DNA from: an uncultured Cellulophaga sp.
GTDB taxonomy: Bacteria; Bacteroidota; Bacteroidia; Flavobacteriales; Flavobacteriaceae
DNA: 35,316 nucleotides
Assembly (NCBI GenBank): GCA_947491225.1
Contig: CANLIE010000031.1
Span: forward strand, 1 to 35,316
Direction: 5' to 3'
Shown: positions 14,352 to 24,054 of the stretch, piece by piece
Layout of the letters: the number at the start of each line of letters is the position of its first letter
How positions within the stretch are numbered: the stretch's first letter is position 1
Translations under genes and position numbers: made by a program
The notes under the pieces: generated by a model
Databases searched by the model: none
What the model was told of the DNA's origin: nothing
What the model saw: the letters and a program-made list of their open reading frames with translations, nothing else

Positions 14352-14359
14352 TTTATATT
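14352..14359 (+). promoter_or_regulatory. Possible -7 box for the nitroreductase gene
   Basis: TATATTTG matches TAnnTTTG and lies about 67 bp before the ATG at 14427. The -33 box is weak. Confidence 0.35.
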
Positions 14360-14426
14360 TGCAGCAACTACAAGATGTAATATATTTTCTACTGCATAAA
14401 GCGGATTTAATTAAGTTGATTAATGT

Positions 14427-15059
14427 ATGGATATAGTAAAAAAATTAGAATGGCGCTATGCCGTAAAACGGTTTAACCCAAATCGTATTGTTACCAAAGA
14501 AAAAATAGAACGGTTAAAAAAAGCATTTAACTTAACAGCTACTTCATATGGGTTGCAACCCATTAAAATGGTTGTTTTAAAAAATAAGGAAATTCAAAGT
14601 CAGCTTGTAGCCATTTCATATAATCAGCAACAAGTGCTTCAAGCGTCCCATATTTTAATTTTATGCAGAGAAAAAGTAATTAATGCCGACTATATTATTG
14701 ATTACTTTAAAAGAGTACAGGAAATTAGGGGAACAAGTTCAACAATATTAAACCCATTTAAAGAGCAGATGATTACTAATTTTAATGAAAAAACAGAAGA
14801 CCAAATAGCGCAATGGGCTATAAATCAGGCATATTTGGTTCTAGGGAATTTGCTTACAGTCTGTGCTGCAGAAGAAATTGATGCTTGTCCTATGGAAGGC
14901 TTTATACCTACAGCGTATGATAAAATATTAGAATTAGATAAAAAAGGGTTAGCCTCTGTTTTGGTAATGCCTATAGGATATAGGGCAGAGGATGATATTT
15001 TTTCAGAGTTTAAGAAGGTACGTAAAGACACTACAGATTGTGTTATAGAAATAGAGTAA
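14427..15059 (+). CDS. Nitroreductase-family NAD(P)H-dependent oxidoreductase
   Basis: 210 residues, typical size. N-terminal LEWRYAVKRFNPNRIVTKE is the FMN-phosphate-binding start (W-RY-(A/S)-(V/T)-(K/R)-xF). SYGLQPIKMVVL and the C-terminal EEIDACPMEGF, GLASVLVMPIGYRAEDD complete the NfsB/NfnB-like pattern. Such proteins are cytosolic FMN dimers that reduce quinones, nitro-compounds or related substrates with NAD(P)H. The physiological substrate is not evident. The gene follows the disrupted TSUP gene by about 200 bp. Confidence 0.9.
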   Translation: MDIVKKLEWRYAVKRFNPNRIVTKEKIERLKKAFNLTATSYGLQPIKMVVLKNKEIQSQLVAISYNQQQVLQASHILILCREKVINADYIIDYFKRVQEIRGTSSTILNPFKEQMITNFNEKTEDQIAQWAINQAYLVLGNLLTVCAAEEIDACPMEGFIPTAYDKILELDKKGLASVLVMPIGYRAEDDIFSEFKKVRKDTTDCVIEIE

Positions 15060-15163
15060 AAGTCAGTAACTTTACAAATTATTAAAATAAAATTAATTAA
15101 CAAAGAGGAATAGTTTAAAATCTTTTTTGTAGTACATAATGAACAACAAGTAAAATAATATAT

Positions 15164-16357
15164 ATGCCAGGATTTGAATTTTTTGGAGAAAAAGAAAGAG
15201 CAGAAGTACAAGATGTATTGGACTCTGGGGTTTTAATGCGTTATGGTTTTGATGGTATGCGTAATAATCATTGGAAAGCATTAGAGTTGGAAGAAGCCCT
15301 AACCAAAAGAATGGAAGTAAATTATGCACAATTGGTAAGTAGTGGAACTGCAGCACTAACAGTAGCATTGGCTAGTGCTGGAATAGGAGCAGGGGACGAG
15401 GTTATTATGCCAACATTTACATTTGTAGCAAGTTTTGAATCTATATTAGCCTTAGGAGCAGTTCCTGTTTTGGTAGATGTAGACAATACATTAACTTTAG
15501 ACCCAGAAGCTGTAGAAAACGCCATTACCTCCAAGACAAAAGTTATTATGCCTGTTCATATGTGTGGATCTATGGCTAATTTAAAAGCTTTAAAAGAGAT
15601 TTGCAGTAAGCATAAACTTATTTTATTAGAAGACGCATGTCAAGCAATAGGAGGGTCATATGAAGGAAAACCATTAGGTAGCTATGGTGATTTGGGTTGT
15701 TTTTCTTTTGATTATGTGAAGACAATTACTTGTGGAGAAGGTGGTGCAGTTATAACAAATAATAAAACATATCATAAAAATGCAGACCACTATTCAGATC
15801 ATGGACATGATCATATAGGAAAGGATAGAGGTGCAGAAAACCATCCTTTTTTGGGTTACAATTACAGAATATCTGAATTGCATGCAGCTGTTGGTTTGGC
15901 TCAAATAAAACGTTTGGATGAGTTCTTGGTTATTCAGAAAAAAACGTATACAACTTTACGTAATGCTTTATCTATAATCCCTGAGGTTACATATAGAGCA
16001 GTACCAGAAGGTGGAGAAGAAAATTATTCTTTCTTAACTATTTTCTTACCAACGGAGGACCTAGCGAGAAGCGCACATAAAGCACTTGGCAAAGCAGGAG
16101 TAGATGCTTGTTTTTATTGGTATGACAATAATTGGCATTATTATAAAAAATGGTCTCATTTAACAAATCTTACCTCTTTAGGTAAAATACCAAATGAAGT
16201 AAAAGAGCAAATGCCAGATTATAATAAAGCAGATTTCTCTAAGTCTGATCATTGGTTAGGAAGAACCATTTCTTGCTTAATTAAGTTGAGTTGGACGGAT
16301 GAAGAAGTTCAAAATAGGGCAGATAAAATGGTAAATGCTATTAAAAGCATACTTTAA
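15164..16357 (+). CDS. DegT/DnrJ/EryC1/StrS PLP sugar aminotransferase (KdnA-like?)
   Basis: 397 residues. SSGTAALTVALASAGIGAGDEVIMPTFTFVAS is the cofactor-phosphate segment, LLEDACQAIGGSYEG binds PLP, and FSFDYVKTITCGEGGAV carries the Schiff-base Lys (residue about 186). The family transfers amino groups to keto-sugars for envelope glycans. The N-terminus MPGFEFFG...VLDSGVLMRYGFD resembles 8-amino-Kdo transaminase (KdnA) as I remember it, but no KdnB-like alcohol dehydrogenase is adjacent, so the substrate stays open. It is followed 42 bp later by a membrane phosphotransferase, suggesting an envelope-modifying pair. Confidence 0.82.
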   Translation: MPGFEFFGEKERAEVQDVLDSGVLMRYGFDGMRNNHWKALELEEALTKRMEVNYAQLVSSGTAALTVALASAGIGAGDEVIMPTFTFVASFESILALGAVPVLVDVDNTLTLDPEAVENAITSKTKVIMPVHMCGSMANLKALKEICSKHKLILLEDACQAIGGSYEGKPLGSYGDLGCFSFDYVKTITCGEGGAVITNNKTYHKNADHYSDHGHDHIGKDRGAENHPFLGYNYRISELHAAVGLAQIKRLDEFLVIQKKTYTTLRNALSIIPEVTYRAVPEGGEENYSFLTIFLPTEDLARSAHKALGKAGVDACFYWYDNNWHYYKKWSHLTNLTSLGKIPNEVKEQMPDYNKADFSKSDHWLGRTISCLIKLSWTDEEVQNRADKMVNAIKSIL

Positions 16358-16399
16358 CATTTACTAAAATATTTTAGGTAACAAAATGATAGGCAATTA

Positions 16400-18355
16400 A
16401 TGAATAAATATATAAGGCTTAAAGAATATAAGGTTTTACTATATAGACTATTTTTAGTATTCTTTTTTTATTTTATCGCTCGTTTTTTATTTTTCGTATT
16501 AAATAATGAGTTTTTAAACGTAGGAAGTACTGCAGAATTTTTTAGAATAGCTTATTATGGACTAACATTTGATACGTCTGCAATAATTTATATAAACTCA
16601 TTGTTTATTCTTTTAAGTTTATTACCATTATGTATAAATACAAACAAGAAATATCAAAAAATAGTTTTCTATGTTTATTTTATTCCAAACCTAATTGCCT
16701 ATGCTACCAACTATATAGATATAATATATTATAGATTTATATACAATAGAACTACAATGGCTGTTTTAGGTAGTTTAGAGAATGAATCTAATAAAATTAA
16801 ACTCTTGTATAGAAATTTATATGATTATTGGTATGTGTTTTTACTCTTTATAGTACTATCCATCATATGGGTATACTTATATAAATTAGTTAAAGTTGGT
16901 AAAGTTACATCTATTAATAAAACCAAATACTTTATTGGATCAACAGTGTTTTTTTTACTCTTTGCAACAGTAAGTATTGGAGGAATAAGAGGAGGCTTTA
17001 AACATAGCACAAGACCAATAAATATGTTAGATGCAAGTAGGTATGTTAAAAAGCAAGAACATACAGATTTGGTACTAAATACCCCTTTTTCCATTATTAG
17101 AACCATTGGACAAAATAAATTTAAAAAAGTAAATTTTGTTACTGAATCCATTATTAAGGAAAAAATTAATCCTATAAAGCAATACAATAGTGAAAAGACA
17201 TTGGAAAAACCTAATTTGGTTATTTTTATCATTGAAAGCTACGGTCGTGAATATATAGGTGCTTTTAATAAAAATAAAGGAATTAAAAATTATAAAAGTT
17301 ATACACCTTTTATAGACTCACTTGCCAACCATAGTCTTGTATTTGAGAATAGTTTTGCTAACGGAAGAAAATCAATTCATGGTATGTCCTCAGTTTTATC
17401 AGGTATACCATCATTTAAAACAGCGTTTACATCATCTCCATACGTAAACCAACCTATAGAATCAATTGTATCTATATGTAATGAAATGGGATATGATACC
17501 TCTTTTTTTCACGGAGCACCTAATGGTTCAATGGGTTTTTTAGGATATAGTAATATTTTAGGCTTTAATAATTACTATGGACAAAAAGAATATGAGAGCA
17601 AAAATAAAAATGCTGATGATTTTGATGGAATATGGGGTATTTGGGATGAGCCATTTTTAGAGTATATGGAAGAAACCATTAGTGAAAAGAATAGCCCATT
17701 TATGGCTACTGTTTTTACAGTAACCTCTCATACACCATTTATTATACCAGATAAATATGAAGGTAAGTTTCCTGAAGGAGACATACAAATGCATAAATGT
17801 GTTGGATATACAGATTTTTCCATCAAGAAATTTTTTGATGAAGCAAAAAATAAACCTTGGTTTAAAAATACTGTTTTTGCTTTTACAGCAGATCATGTAA
17901 ACCAAGTACATTATAAAGAGTATTTAAAACCTATAAATAGATTTGCAGTACCTATTATGTTTTATTATCCAGGAGATGATATTGAATTATTAAAAGGTGA
18001 GCGTACTGATATTGCACAACAAATTGATATTTATCCAACTTTAGTAGATATTATAGGATATAAAAAGCCTTTTAGGAGTTGGGGTAGGAGCTTATTAAAT
18101 GATAGTATTTCTGTTCCATATGCCATAAATGGAACAGGTAAATTATATCAAATTTTACAAGGAAATTACATTTGTATTTTTGACGGACAAAATGCAATTG
18201 GTTTTTATGATATTAATGATAAACAGTTAAATACTAATTTAATTGATCATAGAAATAAAGAAATGGATGAAATAGAAGAAAAATGTAAAGCTTTTGTTCA
18301 AGATTATATGAATCGTATAATTGATGGGGGTTTAACAAGTAAAGTGAAAAAATGA
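16400..18355 (+). CDS. LTA-synthase-like membrane sulfatase/phosphotransferase
   Basis: 651 residues. Five N-terminal transmembrane helices (to about residue 200) are followed by a large periplasmic alkaline-phosphatase-superfamily domain: PNLVIFIIESYGREY (first metal ligand Glu), NGRKSIHGMSSVLSGIP (Ser nucleophile in the position of LTA synthase Thr), VTSHTPFIIP and FAFTADHVN (metal-binding Asp-His), PIMFYYPGD. In Gram-negatives, relatives transfer phosphoglycerol or phosphoethanolamine to envelope glycans. The donor and acceptor cannot be read from the sequence. It probably shares a transcript with the DegT enzyme and converges with ribB. Confidence 0.88.
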   Translation: MNKYIRLKEYKVLLYRLFLVFFFYFIARFLFFVLNNEFLNVGSTAEFFRIAYYGLTFDTSAIIYINSLFILLSLLPLCINTNKKYQKIVFYVYFIPNLIAYATNYIDIIYYRFIYNRTTMAVLGSLENESNKIKLLYRNLYDYWYVFLLFIVLSIIWVYLYKLVKVGKVTSINKTKYFIGSTVFFLLFATVSIGGIRGGFKHSTRPINMLDASRYVKKQEHTDLVLNTPFSIIRTIGQNKFKKVNFVTESIIKEKINPIKQYNSEKTLEKPNLVIFIIESYGREYIGAFNKNKGIKNYKSYTPFIDSLANHSLVFENSFANGRKSIHGMSSVLSGIPSFKTAFTSSPYVNQPIESIVSICNEMGYDTSFFHGAPNGSMGFLGYSNILGFNNYYGQKEYESKNKNADDFDGIWGIWDEPFLEYMEETISEKNSPFMATVFTVTSHTPFIIPDKYEGKFPEGDIQMHKCVGYTDFSIKKFFDEAKNKPWFKNTVFAFTADHVNQVHYKEYLKPINRFAVPIMFYYPGDDIELLKGERTDIAQQIDIYPTLVDIIGYKKPFRSWGRSLLNDSISVPYAINGTGKLYQILQGNYICIFDGQNAIGFYDINDKQLNTNLIDHRNKEMDEIEEKCKAFVQDYMNRIIDGGLTSKVKK

Positions 18356-18375
18356 TTATTGCTTAGTACAACACT

Positions 18376-19509
18376 TTAATAAGTAACATATTCAACAATT
18401 TTTAACCCATACCCAACCATACCAACTCTTCTGGTTTGCCTGCTATTGCTTAGTAGTTTTATTTCACTAATGTTTAAATCATGTAGAATTTGTGCACCAA
18501 CACCAAAATCTCTATTATCCATATCCACTTTAGGAGCCTTTACAAGACCATTACCTTGCATTTTTTTTAGTTGAGATAGTCTTCCTAATAAATTCAACGA
18601 TTGAGATTCTTGGTTAATAAAAATAAAAGCACCTTTACCTTCTTTATTTATTTTAGCAAACATATCTTCTAATTTTTTATCAGGATTATTGGTTAATGTT
18701 CCTAAAATATCATTATTTATAAGGGTAGAATTTATTCTAGTTAATATCTTTTCATTCTTATTCCAACTACCTTTAGTTAAGGCAATATGTATTTGATTGT
18801 TTGTGGTTTGTTGGTAGGCATGTAGTCTAAATTCACCAAAACGTGTTTCAATGGTAAAATCTTCCTTTTTAATAATAAGGCTATCATGCTCCATTCTATA
18901 TGCAATAAGGGACTCAATAGAAACAATCTTTAAATTAAACTTCTTAGCAACATCAATCAGTTGTGGTAGTCTAGCCATAGTGCCATCTTCATTCATAATT
19001 TCAACAATTACACCAGCTGGTTGAAAACCAGCTAAACGGGCAAAGTCTATGGCAGCTTCTGTATGTCCAGTACGTCTTAAAACACCACCTTCTTTTGCAA
19101 TTAAAGGAAAGATATGTCCAGGTCTTGCTAAATCTTGAGGCTTAATATTATTTTGTGTAAGAGCTTGTACAGTTTTAGCTCTATCAGAAGCAGAAATACC
19201 TGTAGTTACACCATTACCACGTAAATCTACAGATACGGTAAAAGCAGTCTCCAATGGATCAGTATTATTAGTTACCATCATATGCAAACCTAATTCTTTA
19301 CAACGACCTTCTGTCAAAGGAGCACAAATAAGCCCTTTTCCATGTGTGGCCATAAAGTTTATCATTTCAGGAGTAACAGCTTCAGCTGCAGCTAAAAAAT
19401 CTCCTTCATTCTCTCTATCTTCATCATCTACCACTATAATGACTTTCCCTTTACGAATGTCTTCTATGGCTTCTTCAATTGAATTAAGCTGTATTATGTT
19501 ATCCATCAA
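18376..19509 (-). CDS. ribB: 3,4-dihydroxy-2-butanone-4-phosphate synthase with degenerate GTP cyclohydrolase II domain
   Basis: 377 residues. The N-terminal ~205 are an intact RibB domain: DDEDRENEGDFLAAAE, HGKGLICAPLT, RPGHIFPLIAKEGGVLRRTGHTEAA. It converts ribulose 5-phosphate for riboflavin synthesis. The C-terminal ~165 residues keep the GCHII layout (GAQILHDLNISEIKLLSNS..., VGMVGYGLKIVEYV) but lack the zinc cysteines (the region reads INSTLINNDILGTLTNN). They also lack the QEGRG loop (here QESQSLNL). GTP cyclohydrolase activity is therefore unlikely, and a separate ribA would be needed. Its start overlaps the lptF/G-like stop by 11 bp, ending a long operon. Confidence 0.92.
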   Translation of the reverse strand: MMDNIIQLNSIEEAIEDIRKGKVIIVVDDEDRENEGDFLAAAEAVTPEMINFMATHGKGLICAPLTEGRCKELGLHMMVTNNTDPLETAFTVSVDLRGNGVTTGISASDRAKTVQALTQNNIKPQDLARPGHIFPLIAKEGGVLRRTGHTEAAIDFARLAGFQPAGVIVEIMNEDGTMARLPQLIDVAKKFNLKIVSIESLIAYRMEHDSLIIKKEDFTIETRFGEFRLHAYQQTTNNQIHIALTKGSWNKNEKILTRINSTLINNDILGTLTNNPDKKLEDMFAKINKEGKGAFIFINQESQSLNLLGRLSQLKKMQGNGLVKAPKVDMDNRDFGVGAQILHDLNISEIKLLSNSRQTRRVGMVGYGLKIVEYVTY

Positions 19510-20986
19510 TTTTTGTCTTGGAATTCTTCTTAAACTTATTTACATAAAAATCTAATATGCTGCCAAAATTAATTAAACCTTTGTCATTTGTGGCTCTCAT
19601 TGTAAAAAATACTCCTAATATTAATATTATAATGGTTGGAATCCAGGCACCTATTACTGGAGATATTTTTCCAACTTTAGCAGAATTAGTAATAAATACA
19701 CCTAAAAAATGGTATGTTAGGAAAAAAAGAATGGAAACAACCATTGGTAAGCCCAAACCACCCTTACGTATTATAGCACCTAAAGGAGCACCAACAAAGA
19801 ATAAAATTATGCAAGAAAGAGATAAAGCATATTTTTTATGTAAAGTTAATATATGTATGTTATAACGTTCGTATCTTATTTCTAGTTCTCTTTTTTTTCC
19901 ACTGATAGAGTTTTTTAAATTAGATGTAGCACTATGCGCACTCGCTAATATTTCTATTTGCATTAGTTGTTCATACAAATCTAGAATATTTATTTTGTCT
20001 ATTGTTTTATCTGTGGTTTTCAATGAATCATTAAAAGGAACAGAATTTTCTGCTTTTATTCTTGGATTTGATTCAATAGCAGATTTATTAAAAGCACCAG
20101 CCCTTAAAGATATGTTCTTGGCAAAGGCTTTTATTATTTTTTGATTGTCTTTTTTTATAGAATCTATATCTTTTATAAGTCTGGAAACATTTTTCATTTT
20201 GTCTGTTTCCGTTTTTTGATCTTCTTCTAAATCTTGATTAACCATATCGGTTAGTTCAATATTTATCTTATATTCATTGAAATTTGCTTTTGCAAATGGT
20301 TGCTTCTTTTTTGTTTTAGGATTGTTAGATTGTACATCTTCATAATAATAGCCATCTTTTAGAGCAAGTTGTAGTATATCAGAATCCTTACTACTTATTA
20401 GTTCTCCAGTCTTAGCTTTTATGATAACATTACTAATCACATTTCTATGTTTTCTATGGATGATGATTCCCTTTAAAAAACGATCATTTTCACCAAATTT
20501 TTTATCAACCTTAATGTTCATCCCTTCAAAATCACTAAAAACCCCTTCTGTTATTATGGCAGCAGGTTTTAGATTACCTATGTTTCTTTTAAGGTTGTAT
20601 ATTTTATGTGCAGCAGCTGGTGCAACGTTATTTTCAAAAAAGAAGGTAAGAACACCTAAAAGTAAAACAAATATAATAATATATCTCATTGCTCTTTGTA
20701 ATGAAATACCCGATGCTTTCATTGCTGCAAATTCGTAGTTTTCTGCCAGCGTTCCAAAAGTTAAAATGGAAGTAAGAATAACTGTTAATTGCAATACTTG
20801 GCCTATGATACTCGGAATAAAATAAAAGATAAACTTACCAATAATGACTATGTCTAATCCTTTACCTGCTAAATCGCCAATATATAGCCATATCGTTTGA
20901 AATATGAAAATTAATATCAATATTACAAACGAACTGAAAAAATTTAAGAGAAATTTACCTAAGATGTAACGATCTAATATTTTCAA
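19499..20986 (-). CDS. LptF/LptG family LPS-export permease
   Basis: 495 residues. The N-terminal MKILDRYILGKFLLNFFSSFVILILIF and the segment TFGTLAENYEFAAMKASGISLQRAM are hallmarks of YjgP/YjgQ proteins. A large periplasmic beta-jellyroll (about 130-370) separates two membrane blocks of three helices each; the last has LIILGVFFTMR-type residues. This subunit pairs with LptB and a second permease to extract LPS from the inner membrane. The periplasmic part has an extra charged helical region. It lies 3 bp after the lolA-like gene, so two envelope-trafficking genes are adjacent. LptF versus LptG is not decided. Confidence 0.9.
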   Translation of the reverse strand: MKILDRYILGKFLLNFFSSFVILILIFIFQTIWLYIGDLAGKGLDIVIIGKFIFYFIPSIIGQVLQLTVILTSILTFGTLAENYEFAAMKASGISLQRAMRYIIIFVLLLGVLTFFFENNVAPAAAHKIYNLKRNIGNLKPAAIITEGVFSDFEGMNIKVDKKFGENDRFLKGIIIHRKHRNVISNVIIKAKTGELISSKDSDILQLALKDGYYYEDVQSNNPKTKKKQPFAKANFNEYKINIELTDMVNQDLEEDQKTETDKMKNVSRLIKDIDSIKKDNQKIIKAFAKNISLRAGAFNKSAIESNPRIKAENSVPFNDSLKTTDKTIDKINILDLYEQLMQIEILASAHSATSNLKNSISGKKRELEIRYERYNIHILTLHKKYALSLSCIILFFVGAPLGAIIRKGGLGLPMVVSILFFLTYHFLGVFITNSAKVGKISPVIGAWIPTIIILILGVFFTMRATNDKGLINFGSILDFYVNKFKKNSKTKIDG

Positions 20987-20989
20987 TGC

Positions 20990-21631
20990 TTAGTTTCTTA
21001 TGATATAATATCCACTATCTTCATACTTTTTTTCGTCAAAAGTAAATAAGCTTTTTGATAAAGTTTGATTTGTTTTAAAAGAATTAACAGTAATCGTAGT
21101 TTTAGTTCCGTTTTTTCCCGTTTCTATTAGGTTGTAGATGTGTTTAGTCTCTACATCTATACCTAAAAGCCTCAATTTAATTTCTGAATTAGAATCTATG
21201 GGCGTTAATTCTACATATTGAATTTTTCTTCCATTTATATTTTGAAGAATACCCCATTTATAATTATGCCCTTGTTTGTAGAAAGTCAGCATTTTAGATG
21301 GTGTTATTGCATTGTCATCATCAGATTTATCTTCAATAGTTACTTCTTCATTATCAGGAACTACGGTATATACTTTTTTTCCATCAAATATTTGTTTGGA
21401 TCCTAGGTAGTTAAAAAGGTATTTATCTCCTTGCAATGTAACATCTCCTCTTGTTTCTCTATTTATGTTTGCTTCACTATTATACAGAGAATGTTTAAAG
21501 TCAACAAAAATATTGTCATAGCTACGAACTTTTTTGTAAACCTCGTCTAATAAAGTTTCTGACTTGGTAGAATTTTGCGCAAATGTTATGTTTGCTATGA
21601 ATATGAATACTAAAACTCCTAATTTTTTCAT
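20990..21631 (-). CDS. LolA-like outer-membrane lipoprotein carrier protein
   Basis: 213 residues with a clear signal peptide (MKKLGVLVFIFIANITFAQ). The mature protein has the LolA-type open beta-barrel: FVDFKHSLYN, RETRGDVTLQGDKYLFNYLGSKQIFDGKKVYTVVPDNEEV, ending with SLFTFDEKKYEDSGYYIIRN. LolA carries lipoproteins across the periplasm. It sits between ftsK and the lptF/G-like gene with gaps of 10 and 3 bp, a common Bacteroidota order. Confidence 0.88.
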   Translation of the reverse strand: MKKLGVLVFIFIANITFAQNSTKSETLLDEVYKKVRSYDNIFVDFKHSLYNSEANINRETRGDVTLQGDKYLFNYLGSKQIFDGKKVYTVVPDNEEVTIEDKSDDDNAITPSKMLTFYKQGHNYKWGILQNINGRKIQYVELTPIDSNSEIKLRLLGIDVETKHIYNLIETGKNGTKTTITVNSFKTNQTLSKSLFTFDEKKYEDSGYYIIRN

Positions 21632-21641
21632 TGGTATGTTA

Positions 21642-24032
21642 TTAATTGTTGTTTTTTTCGTTTTCTAATAATAGATCCAAAGCCATCATATCAGGTACCA
21701 AGACTTGCCTTGCCTTACTGCCTTCAAATGAACCTACAATACCAGCCGCTTCTAGCTGATCTATTATTCTTCCTGCCCTGTTATATCCTAATTTTAATTT
21801 TCTCTGTATCAAAGACGCAGATCCTTGTTGGGCTATAATGATTACTTCTGCTGCATCTCTAAACAAAACATCCCTGTCTGTTATATTGTAATCAATACTT
21901 GTGCCAGAATCATCTCCACCAAAATATTCTGGTAGTAGATGTGCATCAGCATAGGCACGTTGAGAACCTATATACGATGTTATTTTTTCAACTTCTGGAG
22001 TATCTACAAATGCACATTGTACACGAGTTACATCATTTCCTTGCGTATATAGCATATCTCCACGACCAATTAATTGATCCGCACCTTGAGCATCTAAGAT
22101 AGTTCTAGAATCTATTTTAGAGGTTACCCTAAAAGCTATCCTAGCAGGGAAGTTAGCCTTTATAATACCAGTAATAACATTAACAGATGGTCTTTGTGTT
22201 GCAATGATTAAATGAATTCCTATGGCTCTAGCTAATTGTGCTAAACGTGCTATTGGTGTTTCTACTTCTTTACCAGCAGTCATAATAAGATCTGCAAATT
22301 CATCTATAACTAGAACAATGTATGGTAAAAACATATGTCCATCATTAGGGTTTAATTTACGAGCTTTAAACTTGGTGTTGTATTCTTTTAAATTACGAAC
22401 CATTGCTAGCTTTAGTAGCTCATATCTATTATCCATTTCTATACAGAGCGAATTCAAGGTGTTTATAACCTTGGCATTGTCTGTAATTATGGCATCTTCA
22501 GAGTCTGGCAATTTTGCTAAAAAGTGACGTTCTATTTTATTAAATAGAGTAAGCTCTACTTTTTTAGGGTCAACTAATACAAATTTTACTTCTGCTGGAT
22601 GTTTTTTATATAATAAAGATGTTAAAACTGCATTTAATCCAACAGATTTACCTTGTCCTGTTGCACCTGCCATTAGCAAGTGTGGCATTTTAGCGAGATC
22701 TACAACTAAGGTTTCATTACTAATTGTTTTTCCAAAAGCAATTGGTAATTCCATTTCTGCTTTTTGAAACTTAGTGCTTGCAATAACACTACGCATAGAT
22801 ACTATGGATGGATTTTTGTTTGGCACCTCTATGCCAATAGTTCCTTTTCCTGGAATAGGAGCAATTATACGTATACCTAGGGCAGCTAATGATAATGCTA
22901 TATCATCTTCTAAATTTTTAATTTTGGAAATACGAACTCCAGCATCTGGAACTATTTCATATAAAGTAACTGTTGGTCCTATGGTTGCCTTTATTTGAGC
23001 AATTCCAATTTTATAATTTTTTAAAGTTTCAACAATTTTATTCTTATTTTCTTCTAATTCTTCCTGATTAATAGTAATGCCTCCACCAGTTCCATGCTGA
23101 TCTAAAAGCTCTATATGTGGAAACTTATAGTTCGCCAATTCAAGCGTTGGGTCAAACTCTCCAAAATCAGAAACTAGTTTATCTGATAAATTGTCTATTT
23201 CTTCTTTTTCTTCATTTATTTTTTCAACTTTTATAGTAATATCCTTTTCAGGTTCATCCTCTTCTTTGGGTATTGTAATTTCAAAATTATCAGAAGATAC
23301 TGGTTTTTTTTCTTTTTTTATAGGTGGTATATCTTCTTTATGTGTGTATGTATCAATAACTACAGGGGGGTCTTCTTTTTGAATTGATGTAGGTTCATCA
23401 TTTTCTATAGAAGTATTATCATTTTTAAACTCTTTAGATAGTAAAGATTTCTTTTGTTTTAAATAAGTCAGCGCATTTTCTGGGGTAAATTTTAAAAGAC
23501 GGACTAAAATAAAAATTAATCCAAAAACAAGTAAAAGTATAACACCAATTTTTCCTGTAAAATCTTGAAGAAAATCATTCATCTCATATCCAACAAGTCC
23601 ACCTAATAAAGGCCATTTTTCTGCAAAAAAACCGAATGCTATAGAAAACCATAAAATAAATATGAGTCCCCATATCCACTTTTTTAATAGTCCTTGTTTA
23701 CTTAAACTAAAAAAAAGAGATAACCCAGTTAATAATAATAATATAGGAAAAATAAAAGAAGCTATTCCAAAGCCTTTATACAAAAAAAAATGTCCTAAGT
23801 TGGCACCAAATTTATTTAATAAGTTTTTTGCTTGTTCATTTCTATTGGTAAACTCAGACAGCATACTTTGGTCATCTTGCCACGTAAAGTAATACGATGA
23901 AAATGAAAAAAATAGGGCAATGGCAAATAGTATAATAACACATCCAAACAAAATTTTGTTTTGTTTGGATGGTACTAAGCTACTTTTCTTTTTAGGAATT
24001 GCCGTTTTCGCTTTTTTTACTCGTTTTGCCAT
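21642..24032 (-). CDS. ftsK: FtsK/SpoIIIE DNA translocase
   Basis: 796 residues. Four N-terminal transmembrane helices (about 28-180), a charged linker (about 195-285), then the alpha-beta motor. Walker A AGATGQGKSVG is at about 455-465, Walker B is in YIVLVIDEFADLIM, and LIIATQRPSVNVITG follows. A C-terminal gamma winged helix (about 725-790; QGSASLIQRKLKLGYNRAGRIIDQLE) would read polar DNA motifs. FtsK pumps chromosome ends through the division septum and activates XerCD at dif. The length and domains are standard and intact. Confidence 0.96.
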   Translation of the reverse strand: MAKRVKKAKTAIPKKKSSLVPSKQNKILFGCVIILFAIALFFSFSSYYFTWQDDQSMLSEFTNRNEQAKNLLNKFGANLGHFFLYKGFGIASFIFPILLLLTGLSLFFSLSKQGLLKKWIWGLIFILWFSIAFGFFAEKWPLLGGLVGYEMNDFLQDFTGKIGVILLLVFGLIFILVRLLKFTPENALTYLKQKKSLLSKEFKNDNTSIENDEPTSIQKEDPPVVIDTYTHKEDIPPIKKEKKPVSSDNFEITIPKEEDEPEKDITIKVEKINEEKEEIDNLSDKLVSDFGEFDPTLELANYKFPHIELLDQHGTGGGITINQEELEENKNKIVETLKNYKIGIAQIKATIGPTVTLYEIVPDAGVRISKIKNLEDDIALSLAALGIRIIAPIPGKGTIGIEVPNKNPSIVSMRSVIASTKFQKAEMELPIAFGKTISNETLVVDLAKMPHLLMAGATGQGKSVGLNAVLTSLLYKKHPAEVKFVLVDPKKVELTLFNKIERHFLAKLPDSEDAIITDNAKVINTLNSLCIEMDNRYELLKLAMVRNLKEYNTKFKARKLNPNDGHMFLPYIVLVIDEFADLIMTAGKEVETPIARLAQLARAIGIHLIIATQRPSVNVITGIIKANFPARIAFRVTSKIDSRTILDAQGADQLIGRGDMLYTQGNDVTRVQCAFVDTPEVEKITSYIGSQRAYADAHLLPEYFGGDDSGTSIDYNITDRDVLFRDAAEVIIIAQQGSASLIQRKLKLGYNRAGRIIDQLEAAGIVGSFEGSKARQVLVPDMMALDLLLENEKNNN

Positions 24033-24054
24033 TAAAATTTATTCCTTTTACTTT

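Noticed and set aside
14230-14426. Possible gene remnant between TSUP and nitroreductase
   Set aside because: No frame longer than a few dozen codons with recognisable similarity; treated as a promoter-bearing spacer.
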